Assembly: GCA_000708835.1 (NCBI GenBank)
Contig: DF237194.1
Location: forward strand, 1-64,000
Source: Klebsormidium nitens
Taxonomy: Eukaryota; Streptophyta; Klebsormidiophyceae; Klebsormidiales; Klebsormidiaceae
Reading direction: 5' to 3'
Length of the DNA stretch: 64,000 nt
Numbering within the stretch: position 1 is the first letter of the stretch; every line of letters starts with the position of its first letter. The position numbers and the translations under genes are program-made. Under the pieces are notes generated by a model. It worked only from the letters and a program-made list of their open reading frames with translations, made no database searches and was not told the origin of the DNA. Positions 11,301 to 21,060 of this stretch are shown in pieces.

Positions 11301-13292
11301 GTTGATGACGTCACGCGTTGCCCCTTTCGCTGCCAGACGAGGCTTGAGAGACGAGGGCGAGGCAATGAGCGGTCGGACGCCAGCTTGATTCCGGACTTAT
11401 TTGTCTCTTGCGGGGGCAGTGCGCAAATATACATGAAAAGTTTGTGCTGTTCGGGCAAGATCAGTGGCATCAGCGGAAGTGGTTCTTTGTACAACAGTCG
11501 GCACAACTGTCAATTCGTGTCAAAGTTTCTTTTTGGCGGGGAGTTTTTCGGATACTGGCGACTGGCGGAAAGTAGCGGTGCTGAAAGTAGCGGTGCTGAA
11601 AGTAGCGGTGCTGAAAGTAGCGGTGCGGTCTTCTTGCCGATTTACCCGGTCAGAACTGGCCCAGTCCTCGCTAGACAAGTCGTGAGGTTAGGTCTCGGAA
11701 AGGCAACCACTTCAGACGGCTTTTCTCCGCGTACTTCAGTTTGTCCGTTAGTTTGGTTATGCTGGAATTGCACTCAGAATGAAGCACGAGTTTACGAGTT
11801 CAAAACGAGACCCTTTTCCGCCTTCAGGACCCGGAAGTAGAGTACGTGGAGGACTACGAAGGAGAGGACGAAGACGACCTAGAAGACTTTGACCAACTAG
11901 CAGAGGAAGAGTATGAGGACGAAGGTGAGTTCACCGCTGACGTCATCCTGGCTTGGCCAGTCACATCTTGTGATAACTTCTCCGCCGTTATCCTGGGCGC
12001 TTTGTTGGGCGGTCCGGCAGGATCAATCTTGCCCAGTCCTCGAAAGTGTGTTGGGTGCGCATCAAGCTCCGATCAGTCGTGTTTACGAAGTGACCGGTTC
12101 GTTGGATGTGCATCAAGCTCTGATCAACTGTTTACGAAGTGACCAGAGTGCCCGGTAAATGTCACCACCGCACTTTTCACTCTTTGGTTCTCAGAAGGGT
12201 TGCAGCTTTATTGAGCCCCTCAAGTCTGCTTTCTGTGCGCTTGTTGCGCTGATCTTCACAGCACATGACGGTTTGGTTCCGGTCAATTGTGCTTTGCATT
12301 TTGCCTTTCCTGACAGCTTCTGGCTTCGGCATCCGCTTACAATTGTTCCCTTCCGCCAGACTAAAGCGTATTAACAAAAATTGTTACATCTGCGCAGAGG
12401 AGTATGAAGAAGAGGAGGAGGCGGAGAGGCGTCGTTTGAACATGACGTCAGCGAAGCGGGGCTTGACGTCAGCCAGCAAGCGTGGGGCGTTGGGGGCTGA
12501 CGACTTAGAAGACGAGCCGCAGAAGAAGCCGAAGCGGCGAAAGGCCCACGTGGAGGTAAGATCACACTCGATGTTTTCACGTTGACAATTTACACGTTCT
12601 GCTTTGGTCTGCCCATTCCTCGACAGCAAAAGGCTGGCAACTGGAGCTCAGAAGGGAAGAGATGGTAAGCGAAGCCCCCTTGCCTCTAAACAATGTGAAA
12701 GGGTCAGGATTTGAGGAGAGCGTTGAGGGAAGTCGTCTGGTGCAAACAATACGGGTGCAGCTATAGCCTATTCCTGCCTGCTGAATTCCTCGACTCCGTC
12801 AGCACGTCCTCATTGTGGTTGGTTATTCCGCCTACCCATTGCTACTTCACCGCGTGTCTAGAGTTTGGTTCGGCCCCTGATGTCTTTGCATCTTCGCGAA
12901 AGTTTTTTGCTTAGTTTCAAGTCAGTTCTGCCTGTCCGGTCCAGGGTGTGATCAAACCGTGGCAGAAGAGCGTTGCTTGCAACAAGAACCCAGGCTGTGT
13001 TGTCACCAAAATTGCTCTCCTTCCACTTCGACGCTCCAGTCGAGTACCCTTTCGGTCTGCGTTCTGCCCAAAGAATCTCTCTCGCAGCTAGTTCCTGAAA
13101 CATATGAGCCGCCCACTGCCATTCAGTGGCGGCCACGTGGCGATCAGCCTTCTTCCTCTTACAAGTGATATGCCGGGAATCTTGAGATTTAGCTTGCTCC
13201 TGTAGCTTGCTCCAAAGCAATCACTCTTATCCCTACAGGTCGAGTACGAGGAGGAACGGGAGCAACCGTCCCTGGCCCAACTTGCTTTCTAG
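8398..13292 (+). CDS. MAK16: MAK16-type 60S ribosome biogenesis protein, complete, 9 exons
   Basis: MAK16 is a nucleolar pre-60S assembly factor. Exons are 8398-8459, 8803-8912, 9448-9566, 9859-9956, 10302-10389, 11099-11245, 11828-11924, 12398-12555 and 13239-13292. All phases match, giving 310 residues against about 300 in animals. The N-terminus [17 protein letters not shown] and the block [20 protein letters not shown] carry the conserved cysteines of the MAK16/L28e-like N-domain. Further hallmarks are [28 protein letters not shown] and [16 protein letters not shown]. The tail is acidic, then has a KKPKRRK basic patch. A 38-nt GT/AG-flanked segment at 12627-12664 would break the frame and was left out. 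The last exon (VEYEEEREQ..., stop at 13290-13292) fits the family tail but is the least certain. It is divergent from NOG1. Confidence 0.94.
10833..11000 (+). repeat. Echoes of the 5' edge of MAK16 exon 6
   Basis: The acceptor region and first codons of exon 6 (about 11070-11135, encoding [10 protein letters not shown]) have a copy at about 10833-10895. It preserves gagctatcgaaaggagctt and reads like the exon, though the acceptor AG has decayed. A second, weaker copy lies at about 10940-11000. Spacing from source to strong copy is about 236 bp. Both are upstream in the intron. Confidence 0.75.
11566..11625 (+). repeat. 15-bp tandem repeat, four units
   Basis: Three exact units of ctgaaagtagcggtg at 11581-11625 are preceded by one unit with two mismatches at 11566-11580. 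They lie in the MAK16 intron between exons 6 and 7. This is a simple minisatellite. Confidence 0.9.
12051..12146 (+). repeat. Two-copy tandem repeat, about 51 bp
   Basis: Units at 12051-12097 and 12102-12146 share atcaagctc, gatca and gtttacgaagtgacc words in the same order. They are in the MAK16 intron between exons 7 and 8 and contain no exon sequence. Confidence 0.7.
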
Positions 13293-14600
13293 GAAACCGC
13301 CAGCGAGTTTTGGGTCCGCTGCTTTTCGGAAGCTGCAGTAGTAGATCTTACTGAAGAAGACCAATTGGACGCTGGAAGCCGTTAGGGAGATAAAGATTGA
13401 CTACTCTAAATCCTGGGTCTGTGCATATGATTTCCGTTAAACCACAACACGGTTGGACTTCCTTGCGCGTGCACCGATTGTTGTATGTACCAGCATGTGT
13501 GCCATGATGCGACCTTTGGCGGCCGAGCCTCCATGCAAAGGCGGTATTGCGCCACAGGGGAGGGTGTGTGCAGCTTGGCAGAGCATTCAATGTTTCAGCC
13601 GCCCCAAAGCTGGCCGTCTGGCGGTGGTAGTGGCGTGCATTTCCGAAGCAGACGAAACTACCGCATTGGTGGCCGCCGGGGTCATATGTGTGTGGCCACC
13701 GTTCGCAACCAGTGACGTACTTGCAAATGGTTGCAGTTTGGAGCCCTGCGCGGCTCAAGCTTCGAAGGCTCAGAGATGCGCATGCTCGAGTCGAAGGCTC
13801 ATGCAGAGGTTGATCGGGAGTCCAATCTGCAATGATGATATACATGAACTGGTCATTTTTATTGCAAGGTCTGATTGAAAGAAGGAAGGTACAATATGTA
13901 TGAGGCGCCTAGAGCTTAATTAGCGGGACCGTCCCCGCATGCCATGTGGCCGCCGAGCCGGGCTAGCTTAAGCTGGCGCCGCGGGCGCGGACCGGCGCTA
14001 GCTCAAGATATTATGGTCGTGTCTGAACATGTTGCTATAGCCAAAGTTGTTGGTCTAGGATGGTCGATGAATAACTGCTCATTAATTTCGCATACTTTAA
14101 TGATCATCATTGCACCTATAGGTACGCAAGGAGAGCGCTTCAAAGAACTTGAATACAAATATTGTATTGATTTGCTTCACCGAGTCTTTAATCATGCACA
14201 ACTCCAACAGAAGCTCTTGCAAATCGTAACATTCGACAAATGCTTCCGAGAACATGCATGAAGAAGCCACAATCATGATTGGCAAGGGGAGCCACGTGAC
14301 CAGACGACCGTGACAGGGTCGTCAGCGTCTAATCAAGAGACGATTTAAATTACCAGGGCTGCCGCAGTGCGCTTCAGGCGCATGCCAGACTTCCACATGC
14401 CATTTGAACGGCGAGTGAACGGCCTCACCAAACTAGCACAAGTCTCTTGAGGGCATGTTCAACAGTGTAAGTTGGTCCCTTGTTCAACCCAAGTATGAAC
14501 CGCGGATAAAACTTCTTTCACGAGAATCATTATTGACAATCACGGAGAAATATGGTGGATCAAAGATAAAACACCCAGTTGAAAGTGGCAATCTGTGGCT
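13293..14600. other. Intergenic, no recognisable gene
   Basis: Open frames here (for example 13453-13878 on plus) have no family resemblance and are overlapped on the other strand by frames of similar length. A GC-rich patch at about 13930-14010 contains gctagc/ctagctcaag-type inverted words. The left part should hold the MAK16 3' untranslated region. Confidence 0.45.
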
Positions 14601-15374
14601 CTATCTTCCACCAAGGAGGAGGCACAGGCCTGTGCGATCGCGTCTGCACTCTTTAATGGGACAAAACAGTGATTCTTCTACGAACCATATTATCAACACG
14701 AGTTCAGATCTTAGCTGATTACAAGTTGAACTAGATTCGTACTCTACACAGAAGTCGGCTCTCAGCAAGATGCGTCCAGATATTGTCACGTATGGAAGCA
14801 ATCTATGATGCTCTCTAAACGGGACGCTGTGAGTGTTTCGGCCTTGGAAATAATGAGCGCTCGCAGAACTTCCCTTCTGCAATGCCCACATTTCAAATTC
14901 TCCCGTCGTTGCCAACATTTGACCAGAACGATTCCGCACAGTTCGAGCGTGGTTCCTTGAGACGTCTTCAAAGGTGCTCCTCACGTCCGCCCACACTAGG
15001 CTCATGTGTGGGTTTGGATCGCGCACCAACACAAGAAGCCGCAGGTGCTGCACGCAAACCGTTGCCGACCCCTTCAAGTTGAACGGAACAACGGGAAGCT
15101 CCGAGGGGTCCTTCCAGCGCCGCGCTTTGCTTTTCAGAAGCTCCCTATAACCGCCAAACTCTGTCACGACTGACGTCAGCTGCCGCAGCTCTTCTGCGTC
15201 AGCGGTCAATGTAACCGCATCCCCTAGAAATGCTCGTTCCCACAGGGACGGGTTCCGCTCCGCCGCCAAGTGAAAGCTTTTGAAGGCCAGCGTTGCGAGA
15301 AAGAAAGAGATTGGATCGTGAGGCGCCAACTTGTTCAAAATGATCAAGCTCACGTCTTCCGGCAGCGTCGACAT
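14601..15374 (-). CDS. F-box-like protein, tandem copy 1
   Basis: This is a 257-residue open frame starting at an ATG (15372-15374). The first 45 residues read as an F-box: LPEDVSLIILNKLAPHDPISF, then a CK/FKSF-type core and NPSLWERAF. The rest matches the next gene to the right along most of its length, with shared ELRQLTSVVTEFGG-type and ARRWK blocks and a DVRSTFEDVSRNHARTVRNRSG block. F-box proteins usually act as substrate receptors of SCF ubiquitin ligases; the partner here is unknown. The C-terminus is shorter than and different from the neighbour's, so this copy may be truncated or have an unseen 3' exon. No repeat domain (LRR, kelch) was recognised after the F-box. Confidence 0.65.
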   Translation of the reverse strand: MSTLPEDVSLIILNKLAPHDPISFFLATLAFKSFHLAAERNPSLWERAFLGDAVTLTADAEELRQLTSVVTEFGGYRELLKSKARRWKDPSELPVVPFNLKGSATVCVQHLRLLVLVRDPNPHMSLVWADVRSTFEDVSRNHARTVRNRSGQMLATTGEFEMWALQKGSSASAHYFQGRNTHSVPFREHHRLLPYVTISGRILLRADFCVEYESSSTCNQLRSELVLIIWFVEESLFCPIKECRRDRTGLCLLLGGR

Positions 15375-15569
15375 GGTGCCTTCACCAATTTATCTTTTGT
15401 TTTGAGTTCTTAAAGCTGACGTCACCCTGTGCGCATGCTGTTCTGTCAATGCAATAGAAGGAGCATACTGCGCCTGCCACTTTAGGGGTTTGTTCAAGAG
15501 TGGATAGCGATAAAGACCGTTGCTGTCTCAACTTGCAGAACCTCAGCTTCTTTGCCGGATCGTTTATGA

Positions 15570-16010
15570 CTTTCTCTGTCGACGACCGCTGCCCGTCGGC
15601 AACATTGACAAAGCGCGGGCGCGGCCAAACCCTGAGGCGCGCGCGTCGATATTTTAGGACCGGACGTGCTAGCGCGCGCGCGGCCGCCGGTGGTGGCTTA
15701 GTATGTGAGGATCAACTCGGAAGCGTCGGACCAGGCGCGCGGTCGTCATGGGCGGCCGCCGCCAGGGCTAATATATGGTGCGCTTTGCCGCTTTGGCAAG
15801 TAGCTCGCAACCACCATTCTCGAATGAAGGGTCTGTGTAGGATGTGTGTAACTAGTGGCGGACTCAACGTGATCAACGAAACGCAGTAAGTGCGTGAAGG
15901 CTGTGTACAGATATCCTCGAGAAAGACTGATCAGCAAGTGCGTGTGCTCGTTCTGCAGAGCACCCTCAAAGCCGAGTTCTGTGCAGACATGAGGTCTGAC
16001 AGTAGAACGT
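15570..16010. repeat. Duplicated 5' flank of F-box copy 1
   Basis: This flank matches, in order, the stretch 17770-18210 upstream of F-box copy 2. Shared elements are a GC-rich block rich in gcgcgcg/ggccgcc words, a 'ctcgcaaccacca' word, and gtgctcgttctgcagagcacc followed by tcaaag. The last word lies about 570 bp before the copy 1 ATG and about 550 bp before the copy 2 ATG. The flank was therefore duplicated with the gene. Confidence 0.65.
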
Positions 16011-16668
16011 CGGCTGGAGAACTCAGGGTTGTTGGGCCCTCTTCTTACGGGCCCGAATCTTTGAAACAGGTTAGATAAGGGCAAGTAGACCTGTAGAAGT
16101 CCTCCTCGCGGACATATATATGGGCTCTCATCTATGATAGCAAGCGCACTTTGCTCGCTGCTGGGACCCCATTCAAGCGGCAGTTCAGAGCCCGACCTCT
16201 TGAATAGGTCACGAGACATCTAATCAATATAAGGTGATCTACTAGCTATGTGGCACTTCGTAGGATCTTTAGTATACATGATGCATGGTGGATAATTGGG
16301 TTGCAGTGATACGCGTCTGTTGACAGATCGACAGACTCCTTTCGTGCAAACGACACATCGTAAGTTACATTTACGTTAGATAAGTGGCTCTCCTTACATC
16401 AAGGTCGTACTTTGTAATCAAAGAATTGTCGAACCAGATCGACGACTTCGCCGCTGAGCTAAACAAAAAGAACGCCGCTCCAAATAGAACTGCTTCCTTT
16501 TATCAAAGCTTGGCGCATGATACTCCAAGAGATGCGGAGCCTATTTACGTGCAGCTTACAAGTCTGGAGGCCCTTAGCTCCCCCACAGTACTATCGATTG
16601 CTTAAACGTCCCCCCACAAAGTGTAGGTTGGACCCCATTCTACCCCAATATCTTTCTTGTCCTGCTTA

Positions 16669-17562
16669 TCATGACCATTGTAAACGATCAAGAAAAGCAC
16701 TAAGATATGATGGTACATAATATGGTTCATACAGCGAGTATATTTTGTCAGTTTGGCTGATCACCCGAGCTTCTAATCTGCACCTATGGTTAGGCAAACC
16801 TCGATCGACCGGACACTCTTCCATGAGACAGTCTTGTGTTGTCTCTATGAAGAAGATCCACAGCTCGGACGTTAGCCACGAAGATTGACATCCGCGCGAG
16901 TATTCAACCCAATACTCTGAGTTGAGCAGAAAGCGCTCGGGTACTAACCTTATTGAGAACGATCTGTCGTGTGGTGTGAACCGGGAGCTATAATTGCGGC
17001 CTTGGAACCAAAGAGCAGTCAAGTTCCCCTCTCGAAGTGCGTAGATTTCCATCTCTCCCTTCCTTGTCATGACCTCACCAGAACGGTTCCGCACAATCTG
17101 CGCGTGATTCTTAAAGACACCGTGGAATTTGCTGCTCACGTCCGCCCACACAAGCCTAGTCTGTGCGTCTGGATTTCTTGCCAACACAAGGAGCCTCAGG
17201 TCCGGCGTGCAGATCTCTCCCGTTTCGTCTGGCAAGTTGACCGGAACAGCGGAAAGCTGTTCCACCAAGGGGCTCTTCCAGCGCCGCGCTTTCAGTCCCA
17301 GAAGCTTCCTACATCCCCCGAACTCTTTCACAACTGAAATCAGCTGTTGCAGCTCTGCTGGAGAAGCAACTAGAGTGATCGCTTCGCCCAACAGAGCTCG
17401 CTCCCACAGGGACGGGTTTCTCTCTGCCGTGGAGTTAATGCTCTTGCATGCTAGCGTGACGAGAATCAAGGATACCGGATCTTGACACGCGAGCTTGTTC
17501 AGAATTATCAAGGTCACGTCTTCCGGCAGCGTTAAAATGGTCTGATCACCACTTCCTTCCAT
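16669..17562 (-). CDS. F-box-like protein, tandem copy 2
   Basis: This is a 297-residue open frame with ATG at 17560-17562. The N-terminal F-box reads LPEDVTLIILNKLACQDPVSLILVTLACKS and then NPSLWERALLGEA. It aligns with copy 1, including LLVLARNPDAQTRLVWADVSSKFHGVFKNHA and EIYALREGN blocks, and extends 40 residues further. No second domain was identified. The start-to-start distance to copy 1 is about 2.2 kb and the upstream flank is shared, which indicates tandem duplication. Identity beyond 'F-box-like' is not supported. Confidence 0.68.
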   Translation of the reverse strand: MEGSGDQTILTLPEDVTLIILNKLACQDPVSLILVTLACKSINSTAERNPSLWERALLGEAITLVASPAELQQLISVVKEFGGCRKLLGLKARRWKSPLVEQLSAVPVNLPDETGEICTPDLRLLVLARNPDAQTRLVWADVSSKFHGVFKNHAQIVRNRSGEVMTRKGEMEIYALREGNLTALWFQGRNYSSRFTPHDRSFSIRLVPERFLLNSEYWVEYSRGCQSSWLTSELWIFFIETTQDCLMEECPVDRGLPNHRCRLEARVISQTDKIYSLYEPYYVPSYLSAFLDRLQWS

Positions 17563-17769
17563 TTCCTTCAGACGCCACTTTTGTACATGAGGTAATTCAG
17601 GCTCTTCTACATAGTAGATACATACTTAGGAGCGTCAGCATACGACTGCGGCAAGGATGGCCACGTTGGTGCGTTTGTTCATCGCTGAAATGAAAGCCTG
17701 AGGTGCTTGCTCAAATTGTGAAGCGTCATCTTCAATAGTTGTGCGCCGCTCTATCCGCCAAGTTTGTGA

Positions 17770-18210
17770 TCAGTAGTACCTACTGCGCGGCACCCTTGCA
17801 AGGTGTACCGCCGTGACGAATCTGCCCGTCGGGCACCAAGACGCGGGCGCGCCTAAACCCTGGAAGCGCGTGGCTAGCCGACGTGCCAGCGCGCGCAGCC
17901 ATCCGCCGGCAAGCGCCACCGATCTCGCGCGCAGACTTACAATGCTCAGAAGCTGGTGGTGCGCTTGGCCGCATTGGCGCGACTGCTGTGTTTGGCGTGA
18001 AAATCGCAACCACCACAGGGTTTGTGTACTTAAGACAGTAATCATTATTGGATCTACAATACGTATGTAAAAAGGTCTCTCATAACTTTCCCAGGAACTC
18101 GGCACGTCCATGTGCTCGTTCTGCAGAGCACCTTCAAAGACAACTTGGGCAGACACGAAAGCTGCTTCATAATATTTTCGTCGGCTAGAGAAATCCAGTT
18201 CGGTCGAAGT
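17770..18210. repeat. Duplicated 5' flank of F-box copy 2
   Basis: This is the counterpart of 15570-16010, with the same GC-rich block and the same gtgctcgttctgcagagcacc word at 18113-18133. A poorer match, possibly a third relic without an adjacent F-box gene, is around 21720-22150 (GC-rich block, then gtgctcgctc and gcgctttcag words). Confidence 0.6.
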
Positions 18211-18791
18211 ATTGTTTCGTACGCGTTTCTTCGAGACAGGTTAGCTGTTGACCGGCGTCACATCGATCAAATTGACAGGAGCCGCTCAATCCCCAAAATA
18301 TATGAGACCTGGCCTGCAAGATCGCATGTGCAATCAGCTCGCTGATATAACTCTTTCTAGCGGAAATTTCAGCCTGCTTTTTCGAACAGAATACTGGTAA
18401 ATGTTGACGTCGTGATCTGATTTTGCGGAGGCTTTGACCTTCGACGCCCGAAGCTAGTAAGGGGCATGACTATGATGCAAGGCAAACCGTTGGACGACGC
18501 AGATTTTGAAGAAATGACGGATACTCATCGTGATGGAAACGAGACATGTTCAATGTCATCCACAGCCACGGCTTGTCCTACGCTGAGGTACATACTTGTA
18601 ATCAGCGACTCTGTCAGACCAGAAGTCTGCGTTCAAAAGCTGAATGAATTGGCTGAAACCGCTCGATAGATTCGGCTAGAGCTTACCGTGCAACTTACGG
18701 ATTCACTTGTATCACTGAGGTACGAGGCCCTACAGATGTTGTAGAGATTAACAAATTTGGGAGCGTCATCATTGCCCCTATAATCCCTAGG
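18211..18791. other. Intergenic, no recognisable gene
   Basis: A 67-codon frame at 18466-18669 (plus) starts at an ATG but has no family resemblance. Nothing else stands out. Confidence 0.4.
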
Positions 18792-21060
18792 CTACTCTCT
18801 ACGCCAGCTCGGGTACCTGAGGTCATCCAGCAACCACGTGTACTTGTTCCATCGAAAGCAGCGCAGAGAAGAGTGCCCCACGCGCTTCAGTTTCGTAAAC
18901 GCTCCCAGTTGCTGTTCTCGCATCCACTGGACTTCGTCCCGATAGCATCTCCCGAGGCACTCGAGCTCCGTCAACCGGGGCGCCTTTGCGAGGAGCACCA
19001 GCTGCCGTTCCGCGTCTAAGTCCCCGGAGTACGCGCCGAAGTGCCCGGTGACTTTCTCCAGGGTCGGCGCCCAGTTTGAAAGCGCGTATAGCCAGTCGTC
19101 GGGATGAAATCTCTCGGTTAGGAAGAGCTTGACTTCGGTCATCTCCGGGTGAGCGTCCGCGAAGCGCCGCAACCAGGAGCCAATGAGTTCTTGGTGTCCG
19201 ATAAGATTGTGCTTCCAGCCGATCGACAGCCGCGCAAGACGCGGGCAGTGATGACGTGTCAGCCCCTTGAATACGCCAGCAACGGCCGCTGGCGTCAGCG
19301 ACGCGTACGAGCCGTGGCCAGCCGCGACCTCGATGTCGCCGGAATGGTGCCTATACACCTGCGATCCGCTCGGGAACAGGCGGAACTCCTCCAGGAGCGG
19401 CGTCCGCCGGAAGATGCCGATGACGTCGTCTTCCGTCAGACCCCCGAGCCCGACCAGCCAGAGCGTTTGCAGCGGCTCGAACGGAAAAATGGTCACTGGA
19501 AGTCTGCCCGGGAGTGCTGGCTTTTTGCGTTTCCTCAGCTCACGCGCCCCCGCTGCTTCGAGCGCGTCGCCCAAAACAAGTGTCCGAACGCTCGCACAGG
19601 CGTAGTTTCCGGCGACCAGCGGACTTTCGGGCTCAGCAAGGAAAATGATGCCTGGCGAGAGCTCAAGCGTCCGCAAGCAGTGGTCGAGAGCGGAGAGCGC
19701 GCTTTGGAGGCCGACTGAGGAGACGGGCGAATCGGCGATTGACAGGTGGCGGAGCGTGCCGCGTTCTGCTGACGTTTGATGATGGCGGAGAGCATGAGCG
19801 GATGCGTCAGCTTGACCTGCAACGAATCAAAGGAGCTACTGTCACTCTTCGGAGTCAACGAACGATCTCAAAAGAGGATTCTGATCAGAAATCTTCTGTC
19901 GCTACTCATGATACCCTTGAATCAGACCTCCCTACGAGATTGTCTTGACTAATCAGAATGAAAAGTTGTTTGTCAAATCAAAGCGTCTCATGGTGGCGTG
20001 TGCATGTACGAGGCGAATCTGAATCAAACTTCGCTGCTCTTCGAGCATGTAGAAGAAGAGCGGAGCATCATCTAAGTTCGGGACTAAGCAGACACTACAT
20101 AGGAAGAGGCTGTGGTTTTCAAGCTGTGGAGCGATTTAAGTCAAGCCGAATCAATTATTTTGACTTCTAGAGCAAGAGTTATAGTCCGATTGGAGAGCAA
20201 CGTAGATTTTGTTTTAGAAGCATTTTCAGGATGAACGTCAATGAAGCTTTTCGCTTTCTTTCGTCCATGTGAAGGGAAAAAGAAGCAAGAGAAAGCATCA
20301 TTGCAATTGCGTTGACAGCTGTTCTACTGACAAGGCCTCATCAAATCAAAGTGAAAGTTAATTGGGTACCCGGTAGAATCAATTTCAGGAGCCGGAAGAG
20401 TGGACCAGACAACTTGAAGACGACTGATTTATCAGCCAGCGCATCTTATTGGCCCTCATCCAATGATCTTCCTCCGTTCTGCCAATCCTCTAGAAGACAG
20501 CTACAATCTCCGCATTCGTTTGAATCAAAATGTAAGCGACTTCCGATCCTCTTGAAAGTACTCCTCCTGAAAGGATTCATTTACAGAGCAATCTGGACCG
20601 TACGCGTACGACATAATTGAAGTCTTACCTCCACCAAGCTGATGGACTCCCAGGCCCTAGCACCCAAAGCCGCCACCAGCAGCTCGCAATTCTCCTGTGT
20701 CATGCTAACGCCAGCTCCGCACAGCCTGACCTTTGTTACCCACCACCACCGAGGCTCAGCAGCAAAGAAGCGGGTCACGGTCTGCAGCTCATCGTTCAAG
20801 CGTCCTCTGTTTATATGCCACGTGTACGGCGGGTGTGCAGCTTCGACGGCTGACTTGAACTGTGTACTCACAAGCCGGCAATCTGTGATCCAGTATGGGG
20901 GAGCTTCTTGCAAGTAGTCTCTGAAGACCAAGTGCAGGGCAAGGAAGGGCGGGTAGTCATTGGGGACCTTCTGTTCAAGCCTTTGATGCCCCTTGGTTCT
21001 TCGGTGACCATTAGTTCTTCGTTGAGAAGGTCCTCCATCATGCTTCAGCTTGCTTGCCAT
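18792..21060 (-). CDS. Probable F-box/LRR-type protein, 2 exons, apparent frameshift
   Basis: Proposed exon 1 is 21060-20629: ATG at 21058-21060, 144 codons, ending SLVE before gtaaga. It has an F-box-like start (PPFLALHLVFRDYLQEAP..DCRLVSTQFKSAV). Proposed exon 2 is 19816-18792, after the acceptor gattcgttgcag. Exon 2 is leucine-rich with LRR-like spacing (GTLRHLSIADSP, LRTLELSPG, LQTLWLVGLGG, LEEFRLF, LARLSIG, LEKVTGHFG, LTELECLG). With the intron removed, the frame first reads VKLTHPLMLSAIIKRQQ and then must shift by one base near 19755-19765 to enter the LRR frame. This implies a sequencing or assembly error, a pseudogene, or a splice site I have not found. The organisation suggests a substrate receptor of an SCF ubiquitin ligase; the target is unknown. 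Confidence 0.5.

Noticed and set aside
12627-12664. A 38-base AG/GT-bounded segment in MAK16 that could be a mini-exon ([12 protein letters not shown])
   Set aside because: Its length would shift the frame and destroy the conserved VEYEEE tail; skipping it keeps the frame and the family C-terminus.
13453-13878. A 141-codon plus-strand frame after MAK16
   Set aside because: The complementary strand is open for 165 codons over the same stretch, and neither product resembles a known family.
20010-20110. Possible small structured RNA (gaagaagagcgg..ttcgggactaag)
   Set aside because: No 5S rRNA, tRNA or snRNA consensus could be matched and no clear stem set was found; the stretch lies in a proposed intron.
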